A stretch of DNA of 11,847 nucleotides from positions 1 through 11,847 of the forward strand of contig DJFR01000273.1 in NCBI GenBank assembly GCA_002432545.1, read 5' to 3'. The position numbers and the translations under genes were made by a program. Below are positions 1-6,711 of the stretch, in pieces. Numbering within the stretch: the stretch's first letter is position 1; the number at the start of each line of letters is the position of its first letter. Source of the stretch: Flammeovirgaceae bacterium UBA5867. GTDB lineage: Bacteria > Bacteroidota > Bacteroidia > Cytophagales > Cyclobacteriaceae. Below the pieces are notes generated by a model. That model ran no database searches and had not been told where the DNA came from. It saw only the letters and a program-made list of their open reading frames with translations.

Positions 1-776
1 TCACCACTCCATCCTGTAAAGGTATATCCTGCTGAGGGTGTAGCTTTGATTGTTACGGTTGTTCCATAGGTATAGGTTCCTGCTCCTGTCACAGTTCCTC
101 CTGCATTTGGTGAGGCTGTTGTGCTGAGTGTATAGCTCTGTAGTTGAAAGTTGGCGGTAACAGATTTATTGCCATTCATCGTTACGGTTGTGGAAGCAGA
201 AGTTCCTGAGGCATCACCACTCCATCCTGTAAAAGTATATCCGGCAGCAGGTGTAGCTTTGATTGTTACAGTTGTTCCATAGGAATAGGTTCCTGCTCCT
301 GTTATTGTTCCGCCAGCAGTTGGTGAGGCCGTTGTGCTTAGCGTATAGCTCTGTCGTTGAAAGTTGGCGGTAACAGATTTATTGCCATTCATCGTTACGG
401 TTGTGGAAGCAGAAGTTCCTGAGGCATCGCCACTCCATCCTGTAAAAGTATATCCTGCCGCGGGCGTAGCCTTGATTGTTACGGTTGTTCCATAAGTATA
501 GGTTCCTGCACCTGTTATAGTTCCACCAGCAGTTGGTGAAGCAGTTGTGCTCAAGGTATAGCTCTGTAGTTGAAAGTTAGCAGTGACCGATTTATTACCG
601 TTCATTGCTACAGTTGTGGATGCTGAAGTTCCCGATGCATCACCGCTCCATCCGGTAAATATATAGCCTGTAGCAGGTGTCGCGGTTAGTATAGCGGCAG
701 ACCCTGCCTGATAAGTGCCTGCCCCGGTTACTGTACCTCCTGTTGCCGGTGAGGCAGTGGTGTTCAATGTGTAGCT
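1..776 (-). repeat. Tandem 213-bp repeats encoding InlB-like domains (3 full copies plus 1 partial)
   Basis: Four in-frame copies with an exact 213-bp period lie at 776-564, 563-351, 350-138 and 137-1 (cut by the edge), inside the pectate lyase gene. Each encodes SYTLxTTASP, then GGTxTGAGTY, GYxFTGWSGDASG, and ends NGNKSVTANFQxQ. Copy 1, nearest the catalytic domain, is the most divergent (QAGSAAILTATPATGY where the others have YGTTVTIKATPxAGY). Copies 2 and 3 differ at only two residues (T/S and R/L). The pattern resembles the divergent InlB B-repeat family, extracellular beta-sheet modules often acting as spacers or in adhesion. Confidence 0.93.
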
Positions 777-1811
777 TGTATTATCGCAGGTAGGGCTTGT
801 TAATGTTGCTCCTGCACCGGCCATCACCAGATCTTTTACTTCGGCAGCCGGTGTTATCGACAAGGTATAGGGTGGTGTAAACGCTGTGCCGCTGCCTGTT
901 TTGTTACCGGTAGTATTGTTGAAAATATTGTCGTTCGTAACTGTGATCGCTGTGAATTTGTTATCCATCAGGTCGATCGGCTTCTTTACGTTTTCAAACA
1001 CGTTACTCTCTACGAGTATATCTGCTTCGAAGCCTCCCATTACACATTGTGCCGCCACGGTACTATTGAAGAAATTATTGACCACGTGGACCCGGCCGAA
1101 TCGCACACGTGGCATTCGTGCAACGCAACCCTGCGCCCACCAGCAATGTTGTAGTGTAATGCGTAATTTTCCACGATCGCCTGTAGCGCCATCACCGGAA
1201 CCAAAAAGATCGGAGAACCGATGATCGTCTGCACCTCCGGGACCGTCCGGTATAGGAGCTTTTTTATAGATAAACTTGCACCATGTAGCTGTTATATAGT
1301 CCGATGCATTTTTTATATCAAAATTGCCATCCATTCCATCCTGGAACTCGCAGTGATCTACCCATACATTGGTACAGTTATCCAGCGTCATGTTATCCCA
1401 ACCATCAGCATCATAAGCACCCGGTCCTTCGAATGTCAGGTTTTTAAAGATCAGGTTCGAACAGTTTTTTACATATAGTATACCGGAGCCGTCTGTCGTT
1501 AAATTGGTCGACACCAACTTCGATCCCGGTAACCCATATATAGTTTTGCCCGATTGATTTTGAAAGTTGATACGACCGCCTGAAGGAATTGTTATCGCCC
1601 CTGATACATGAATCACTTTTACAGACGAAGTGGTAATGGCTGTTTTAAAATCGTTGTAGGTTGTTACAACGGTAGGGGTAGCGGTTCCGCCACCGGTTAC
1701 GCCTCCGTTTTCGCTGGCCCAGCCGACTACGGTGCATTGATTTTGTGCTTGCGCCTGAATCGTGTATATCATAATTACACTTAGCACAAGGGATAGAAAT
1801 TGGGGTTTCAT
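1..1811 (-). CDS. Secreted pectate lyase (polysaccharide lyase family 1) with C-terminal InlB-like repeats, partial at the left edge
   Basis: The frame is open from an ATG at 1811 to the window edge (603 full codons, no stop). Residues 1-24 form a signal peptide (hydrophobic LSLVLSVIMIY, then AQAQ), so the product is exported. Residues about 25-330 match family 1 pectate lyases, which cleave polygalacturonate by Ca2+-dependent beta-elimination: WVDHCEF at 150-156, acidic residues D158, D161 and D165 in DGMDGNFD, DDHRFSDLFGS from 195, and RMPRVRFG from 232, the RxPxxR signature holding the catalytic arginine. The usual lysine of the DHxK region is R198 here. From residue 346 come four 71-residue repeats (the last one cut) resembling the divergent InlB B-repeat. 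A C-terminal type IX secretion sorting domain could follow outside the window, but this is not visible. The ATG is chosen because it begins the signal peptide; upstream sequence is A/T-rich with no Shine-Dalgarno. The family assignment is firm; the exact pectin substrate is not known. Confidence 0.93.
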   Translation of the reverse strand, partial: MKPQFLSLVLSVIMIYTIQAQAQNQCTVVGWASENGGVTGGGTATPTVVTTYNDFKTAITTSSVKVIHVSGAITIPSGGRINFQNQSGKTIYGLPGSKLVSTNLTTDGSGILYVKNCSNLIFKNLTFEGPGAYDADGWDNMTLDNCTNVWVDHCEFQDGMDGNFDIKNASDYITATWCKFIYKKAPIPDGPGGADDHRFSDLFGSGDGATGDRGKLRITLQHCWWAQGCVARMPRVRFGRVHVVNNFFNSTVAAQCVMGGFEADILVESNVFENVKKPIDLMDNKFTAITVTNDNIFNNTTGNKTGSGTAFTPPYTLSITPAAEVKDLVMAGAGATLTSPTCDNTSYTLNTTASPATGGTVTGAGTYQAGSAAILTATPATGYIFTGWSGDASGTSASTTVAMNGNKSVTANFQLQSYTLSTTASPTAGGTITGAGTYTYGTTVTIKATPAAGYTFTGWSGDASGTSASTTVTMNGNKSVTANFQRQSYTLSTTASPTAGGTITGAGTYSYGTTVTIKATPAAGYTFTGWSGDASGTSASTTVTMNGNKSVTANFQLQSYTLSTTASPNAGGTVTGAGTYTYGTTVTIKATPSAGYTFTGWSG

Positions 1812-2050
1812 GAAATTCTTTTATAAACTAAAAAATGAGATGATCGAACAAGTTTGTGCGTGTGAAGAAAATAAATACACTACTTCCATATAGTGACGAT
1901 TGTCTGAGAACAAAATAGGCAGGTATCTTTTTCAATGGCTCTTGTGGTTTTGCCGTTAAGGTGAATTCGATACGCAATGTATGCTGCCGGTAACCGTTAC
2001 TGGTTAATCCTGTTCTGGCAAGTGTTTGAGTTGAAATTTTTTCATTGTGA

Positions 2051-2073
2051 ATATACCTTGTATATAGGTATAT
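2051..2073. repeat. TA-rich inverted repeat upstream of the pectate lyase gene
   Basis: ATATACCT (2051-2058) and its exact complement AGGTATAT (2066-2073) are separated by 7 bases. The site lies 240 bases upstream of the pectate lyase start. An 8-base arm in AT-rich DNA could be a regulator site or chance. The left arm recurs at 2366-2373. Confidence 0.4.
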
Positions 2074-2149
2074 ATTTATTTATTTGTTTGACGTCTTATT
2101 GGATATTGATTCGGGTTAAGCGATTGTTACCTGCGGTGAAGTGGTAAAA

Positions 2150-2174
2150 GAACGAAGCGGGCAGCACTTCGTTC
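2150..2174. terminator. Orphan hairpin, terminator-like in either direction
   Basis: GAACGAAG (2150-2157) pairs perfectly with CTTCGTTC (2167-2174) around a 9-base loop. On the plus strand it is followed by CTGATTTTTGTTG; on the minus strand by TTTTACC. This has the form of an intrinsic terminator, but no gene ends next to it on either strand, so it may end an unseen small RNA, or be a transcript-leader structure or a relic. Ten bases (AAGCGGGCAG, 2155-2164) also occur in the terminator at 4080. Confidence 0.35.
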
Positions 2175-2635
2175 CTGATTTTTGTTGTTCCGTTCTGTTT
2201 TTATAACTCGAGCTGATTTCATAAGGGATTCGGAGATTTGTGATGCATGATTCCGTTGAAATATGTCGCGATTTTTATTGCATACGTTGGTATTCTACAG
2301 ATCAGACCAATGCGGTTGGCCGAATTTGTAAGTTGGGTGTTGTTAATTGCTTTTTTGTTGTTAAAATATACCTATATATGGGTGTGTTTTCTGGGCTGGA
2401 TGACTGAGAAAGCCTTCTGTTAAGCATCGTCATGCTTGCCTGTCCGTGCGAATGGATCAAAATGATGCCGGGTGGATTTACATGGGCGCTACACATTGCT
2501 CTTGGCGACCGAGATTGGAGTAGATACAACGCACTGACTATTGCGCGCGGATGTCATTTTTTAATCTTGTCCCAGGTCTGATAAAAATCAGGTTGCCGGC
2601 TGATGACTGTCAAAATTTTTAATATGCTCCTGCTA

Positions 2636-2643
2636 TAGTTTTG
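2636..2643 (+). promoter_or_regulatory. Candidate -7 promoter box for the CoA-transferase gene
   Basis: TAGTTTTG matches the Bacteroidota -7 consensus TAnnTTTG exactly. It would place transcription start near 2650 and give a leader of about 118 bases before the ATG at 2768. No good TTG-type -33 element lies 19-21 bases upstream (the region is AAAATTTTTAA), which lowers confidence. Confidence 0.4.
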
Positions 2644-2767
2644 GTTAGTAAACGGTGCGTCTGACACCAATACCGGGTACTCATTTTTATGCCTTTACAG
2701 GACAAACGTGAGAAACGTGTTCAATCAGAGCAATCGTAATAGTTCAATAACATAAACGCGTAGAAAC

Positions 2768-4060
2768 ATGAAATATATATCAGGAGAAGAAGCGGTAAAC
2801 ATTATTAAACCTGGCGACCGGGTGTATGTTCACGGTGGGGCGGCAACACCACATTATTTGCTGAATAAACTCGCGGCCCGATCGAATGAGTTGTGGAATG
2901 TTGAGATTGTAAGCATCAGCATGCAAGGCGATGCAGTTATTGCTGATAAAAAGTATAAGGACAGTTTCAGAATCAACTCACTATTTGTTTCACCAAACAT
3001 TCGCGAAGCGGTAAACGATGGAAGAGGTGATTATGTGCCAATCTTTTTAAGCGAGATTCCCATTCTGTTCAAGCGCGGAATATTGCCCATTGATGTTGCC
3101 CTTGTACAAGTATCACCTCCGGATAAACATGGCTATTGTTCGCTCGGTGTATCAGTAGATATAGCAGCAACCGCGGTGAAGACCGCGAAGAAAGTTATAG
3201 CGCAGGTTAATCCGCGTATGCCGCGCACGTTGGGCGATGGTATCGTAAAGCTCGATGCGTTTGATGCTGTGGTATACCATGAGCAGGAATTGCCTCAGAT
3301 ACTTTGTGCCGACAGCAGCGAAATCTCCATGCGCATTGGTGGATATTGCGCTGAGCTCGTAGAAGACGGTGCCACCTTGCAAATGGGTATAGGTTCTATT
3401 CCCGATGCAGCATTGGCGAGTCTTACTAATCACAAAGAATTAGGCGTACACACGGAGATGTTTTCCGATGGTATAATTCCGCTTATTGAAAGAGGTGTAA
3501 TCACCAATCAGCATAAGAAGAAATATAGAGGTAAAACGGTAACATCGTTTCTGCTGGGTACACGTAAGCTATATGATTTTGTAGACGATAACCCAGCTGT
3601 GGTGGCGCTCAACATCGACTATGTAAATGATACGGCTGTGATTCGTACCAACCCGAAGGTAACTGCAATTAACAGTGCTATAGAAGTTGATATTACCGGG
3701 CAGGTATGTTCTGATTCCATCGGTACCTATCATTACTCGGGTGTTGGCGGACAGATGGATTTTGTTCGTGGTGCTTCGCTGTCGGAAGGAGGAAAGCCGA
3801 TCATTGCACTGCCATCGGTTACTGGTAAAGGAGTTTCGCGTATTGCAGCCTTTCTGAAACAAGGTGCAGGCGTTGTTACTACACGGGCACATGCTCACTA
3901 TATAGTTACCGAATATGGTATAGCCTATTTGTATGGTAAGAACATGCGGCAGCGGGCAAAGGCGTTGATTGAAATAGCACACCCTAACCATCGCGAAGCA
4001 CTGGAGCGTGCAGCCTTCGAACGCTTCCGTACATATGAATTTGAAAGAACGTTGTATTGA
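2768..4060 (+). CDS. Acetyl-CoA hydrolase/transferase family protein (4-hydroxybutyrate CoA-transferase-like)
   Basis: The 430-residue protein is a full-length cytoplasmic member of the family that moves CoA between acyl-CoA and a free carboxylate such as acetate, or hydrolyses acetyl-CoA. An N-terminal CoA-transferase domain spans about residues 1-185 and the C-terminal acetyl-CoA hydrolase domain about 265-420. Family hallmarks are SPPDKHGYCSLGVSVD (116-131), MGIGSIPDAAL (206-216), HTEMFSDG (228-235) with E230 as the expected glutamate that forms the glutamyl-CoA thioester, the glycine-rich SGVGGQMDFVRGA (324-336) near the CoA site, and TTRAHAHYIVTEYGIAYLYG (371-390). There is no signal peptide or membrane segment. 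The ATG start opens directly into the conserved N-terminus; no Shine-Dalgarno is seen. It stands alone, flanked by a candidate promoter and a strong terminator, so the neighbours do not reveal its substrate; acetate/succinate, 4-hydroxybutyrate or butyrate exchange are all possible. Confidence 0.92.
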   Translation: MKYISGEEAVNIIKPGDRVYVHGGAATPHYLLNKLAARSNELWNVEIVSISMQGDAVIADKKYKDSFRINSLFVSPNIREAVNDGRGDYVPIFLSEIPILFKRGILPIDVALVQVSPPDKHGYCSLGVSVDIAATAVKTAKKVIAQVNPRMPRTLGDGIVKLDAFDAVVYHEQELPQILCADSSEISMRIGGYCAELVEDGATLQMGIGSIPDAALASLTNHKELGVHTEMFSDGIIPLIERGVITNQHKKKYRGKTVTSFLLGTRKLYDFVDDNPAVVALNIDYVNDTAVIRTNPKVTAINSAIEVDITGQVCSDSIGTYHYSGVGGQMDFVRGASLSEGGKPIIALPSVTGKGVSRIAAFLKQGAGVVTTRAHAHYIVTEYGIAYLYGKNMRQRAKALIEIAHPNHREALERAAFERFRTYEFERTLY

Positions 4061-4079
4061 TATATATACTTCAGTCAGG

Positions 4080-4121
4080 GAGAAGCAATTGCAGAAAGCG
4101 GGCAGTTGCTTCTCTTTTGTT
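4080..4121 (+). terminator. Rho-independent terminator of the CoA-transferase gene
   Basis: GAGAAGCAA (4080-4088) pairs perfectly with TTGCTTCTC (4106-4114). The stem extends inward by TTGC/GCAG (one T-G wobble) to about 13 pairs with a 9-base loop, and TTTTGTTTT follows at once. It begins 19 bases after the stop codon. Confidence 0.88.
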
Positions 4122-4222
4122 TTATTAAATTCCTGCCAATCGGTTTTAATTTAAGTGCATTTAATGCCCGATAGCGAACAAGGTTCGTACGGTCATGAAT
4201 TGGACAAGGCATCAAAAGCTGT

Positions 4223-4234
4223 CATTTTAAAATG
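4223..4234. promoter_or_regulatory. Perfect 12-bp palindrome upstream of the first permease gene
   Basis: CATTTTAAAATG is self-complementary and lies about 90 bases before the permease ATG at 4326, within the only possible promoter region of that gene (4122-4325). It could be an operator. No TAnnTTTG box of correct spacing was found between it and the start; TATTCTTTG at 4259-4267 is one base too long. AT-rich palindromes also arise by chance. Confidence 0.3.
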
Positions 4235-4325
4235 GAAAAGCCACTGGCCGGTGTGGCATATTCTTTGGCATGCGGTAGCGCAGTCGGCTCGGTGCTGACT
4301 GTTTTACTATTTATTTTTACCGCCT

Positions 4326-6701
4326 ATGCTGCGCAATTACATCAAGATCGCTTTCCGGAACCTGCTCCGTCACAAAGCATTTTCATTCATTAATGTTTTC
4401 GGTCTCTCCATCGGTATGGCCTGTAGTATATTGATACTGCTTTGGGTACACGATGAACTGAACTATGATCAGTTCCATACCGATGCCAAGTATATTTACC
4501 GCCTTACAGCGGAACTGCCACAGGAAAATATAAAGGCCGCGGTATCATCTGCGCCTATTGCTCCGGCTATACAAAGTGCTATTCCGGAAATTGAAAGTAC
4601 GGTTCGACTTTCTATGGGTGGTGGATTGGACTTTCTGCAAGTGGAAGATCGAACCTTTGAAGAGACCCGTATGTGTTTTGCTGATTCAAACTTGCTTCAG
4701 TTCTTCTCATTCCCGCTGGTAAAAGGCGACCCCGCAACAGCCATGTTACTGCCCGAAGGTGTGTTGATCACCGAATCGATGGCGAAGAAATATTTTGGCA
4801 GGGAAGATCCGTTGGGTAAAATCATCCGGAAGAATCGTGCAGAAGACCTGACTGTAACTGGTGTGCTGGCAGATATACCCCGGAACTCACATCTGCAGTT
4901 CGATTTCATTCAGCCGATGACTTACCTCGCGCGAACCAACCGCGATCTGAAAGAAAATATATGGGACAATTTTAACTACTATACCTACGTTCGTCTCGAT
5001 GAGAATTTTGCAGCTACGCCAACGGCTATTGCAACGATCGGAAACAAAGTGCAGGATATATATAGAGCAAACGAACCGCATCTGAAAGTTGCTTTTAAAC
5101 TGCAGCCTCTGGCAGATGTACATTTGCACTCCAAGTTTATGGCCGATGTATCCGGACATGGGAATATACAATATGTATATATCTTTATCGTAGTAGGTAT
5201 ATTTGTGTTGGCAGTAGCGTGTATAAATTTCATGAACCTGGCTACAGCACGCTCGGCCCGCAGAGCGAAAGAAGTTGGGCTACGCAAAGTTGCCGGTGCT
5301 GTTCGTTTTCAACTGGTTCGGCAGTTTCTTGCAGAGTCTTCACTCATCGCCTGTCTCGCGCTGGTCATTGCACTCGCGGTAGTATATGCTGTGCTTCCGG
5401 CCTTTAATGATCTTGCCGGTAAATCACTCGATATAAATTTGCTGAATGTAAAGATGGTTGCCGGTGTGCTGGGCATTACTGTGGTTACCGGTTTACTGGC
5501 AGGCAGCTACCCGGCTCTGTTTCTCTCGGGATTTGTACCAGTAAAAGTATTGAAAGGTAATTTGAAGGCCGGTGCCGGAAACAGTTTATTTCGAAACACG
5601 ATGGTGATCGTTCAGTTTTCAGTTTCGATCATGTTGCTGGTAGGAACCGCAGTGATATACGATCAGCTGAAATATATACGTACACGCAACCTCGGGTTTG
5701 ATAAAGAGAACCTGATCTATATGCGCATGACGGGTGAGCTGTGGGGTAAATATCAGACGCTGCGCACATCGCTCGAACAAAATCCGCTTACCAGTAATTT
5801 TACGTTTGTATCGGATCTGCCAACCAACCTCGTGAGTGGTACTGTAAATGTAGAGTGGGAAGGTAAAAATCCCGAGTCTCAACCCTTGTTCGCGAACATG
5901 GCGGTCGATGAAAATTTTATGGAAGTTTTTAATGCGACTTTGTTAAGCGGTCGTGGTTTTTCAAAAGATTTTAAAGCCGATACCGCCAGCTATATCGTGA
6001 ATGAAAAGGCGTTGAAGATAATGAATATAGATCCTGCCAATGCTGTAGGACAAAGCTTAACGCTGTGGGGTAACAAAGGTACGATCATTGGCGTAGTGAA
6101 AGACTTTAACTTCAAGCCGATTCAGCAGCCCATCGAGCCGTTGATTCTGCGACTGAATACCTGGGGCGCATGGGGTGTAATACGAACCAAGCCGATGGAA
6201 ACTGATAGAACTATTGCTGCGCTGGAAGGTATATGCAAGACACTGAACCCGGCCTATCCGTTTACCTATAATTTTATTGATAAAGATCTGGATAATATGT
6301 ACCAGGCCGAGCAACGCCTCAGTAGTTTGTTTATGGTATTTGCAGGGCTCGCTATATTTATATCCTGTCTCGGTTTATATGGCCTGTCGGCATTCCTGGC
6401 TGAGAGGCGTACCAAGGAAATTGGTGTACGTAAAGTGTTGGGTGCATCGGTACCGCATATAGTATATCTGCTTTCGACTACTTTTACACGCCCGGTATTT
6501 ATTGCCATGTTTATAGCAGGTCCGTTATCGTGGTATGCTATGAACCGCTGGCTTGAAATATTTGCATACCATGTAGAAATACATTGGAGTATATTTCTGA
6601 TCGCCTTTTCGGTTGCGATATTAATTGCATGGTTAACCGTGAGTTATGAATCCATCAAGGCAGCGATCGCCAATCCGGCTAAATCGCTGCGTGATGAATA
6701 G
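4326..6701 (+). CDS. ABC transporter permease, FtsX/MacB-type (two-repeat, eight-helix)
   Basis: The 791-residue inner-membrane protein has the duplicated MacB_PCD plus FtsX architecture typical of large Bacteroidota permeases. Helix 1 is at about 21-42 (FINVFGLSIGMACSILILLW), followed by a periplasmic domain (43-280) and helices at 283-303, 338-360 and 377-401. The second half repeats this: helix 425-445, periplasmic domain 446-665, helices 668-688, 720-740 and 754-773. Each FtsX half has the cytoplasmic coupling motif: ARRAKEVGLRKVAGA (310-324) and RTKEIGVRKVLGAS (695-708). Such permeases use a separate ATPase and are mechanotransmitters or exporters; no ATPase is encoded here, so the cargo is unknown. 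The start MLRNYIKIAFRNLLRHKAFS is the usual N-terminus of the family, supporting the ATG at 4326. It lacks the prefix domain of its convergent paralogue and has no PadR partner. Confidence 0.94.
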   Translation: MLRNYIKIAFRNLLRHKAFSFINVFGLSIGMACSILILLWVHDELNYDQFHTDAKYIYRLTAELPQENIKAAVSSAPIAPAIQSAIPEIESTVRLSMGGGLDFLQVEDRTFEETRMCFADSNLLQFFSFPLVKGDPATAMLLPEGVLITESMAKKYFGREDPLGKIIRKNRAEDLTVTGVLADIPRNSHLQFDFIQPMTYLARTNRDLKENIWDNFNYYTYVRLDENFAATPTAIATIGNKVQDIYRANEPHLKVAFKLQPLADVHLHSKFMADVSGHGNIQYVYIFIVVGIFVLAVACINFMNLATARSARRAKEVGLRKVAGAVRFQLVRQFLAESSLIACLALVIALAVVYAVLPAFNDLAGKSLDINLLNVKMVAGVLGITVVTGLLAGSYPALFLSGFVPVKVLKGNLKAGAGNSLFRNTMVIVQFSVSIMLLVGTAVIYDQLKYIRTRNLGFDKENLIYMRMTGELWGKYQTLRTSLEQNPLTSNFTFVSDLPTNLVSGTVNVEWEGKNPESQPLFANMAVDENFMEVFNATLLSGRGFSKDFKADTASYIVNEKALKIMNIDPANAVGQSLTLWGNKGTIIGVVKDFNFKPIQQPIEPLILRLNTWGAWGVIRTKPMETDRTIAALEGICKTLNPAYPFTYNFIDKDLDNMYQAEQRLSSLFMVFAGLAIFISCLGLYGLSAFLAERRTKEIGVRKVLGASVPHIVYLLSTTFTRPVFIAMFIAGPLSWYAMNRWLEIFAYHVEIHWSIFLIAFSVAILIAWLTVSYESIKAAIANPAKSLRDE

Positions 6702-6711
6702 TATATCTTCT

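Larger units (their letters stand above)
1812..2767. other. 956-base intergenic region between the divergent pectate lyase and CoA-transferase genes
   Basis: No convincing gene was found. The only listed-size frame (2302-2529, minus, 75 codons) has no family resemblance, domain or signal peptide and looks like chance. The stretch holds a TA-rich inverted repeat at 2051-2073, a compact hairpin at 2150-2174, a second copy of ATATACCT at 2366-2373, a -7-like box at 2636-2643 and a short direct repeat AAACGTG at 2704-2710 and 2713-2719. No tRNA-like cloverleaf or transposase remnant was recognised. It must hold the promoters of both flanking genes; a small RNA cannot be excluded. Confidence 0.6.

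Noticed and set aside
886..1478. Plus- and minus-strand frames inside the pectate lyase gene (886-1224, 1221-1478, 1040-1234)
   Set aside because: They overlap the conserved catalytic region of the lyase in other frames, and their proteins match nothing recognisable.
1911..1935. Possible pectate lyase promoter on the minus strand (TTG...TATTTTG)
   Set aside because: The -7-like box is one base short of TAnnTTTG and the spacing to TTG is 15 rather than 19-21 bases.
2302..2529. 75-codon minus-strand frame in the intergenic region
   Set aside because: No domain, signal peptide, family resemblance or promoter; amino-acid composition looks random. Kept only as part of the intergenic description.
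3569..3991. 140-codon minus-strand frame opposite the CoA-transferase
   Set aside because: Antisense shadow of the highly conserved C-terminal domain.
4240..4257. Hairpin GCCAC...GTGGC before the first permease gene
   Set aside because: Only 5 bp of stem with an 8-base loop and no T-run; likely chance.
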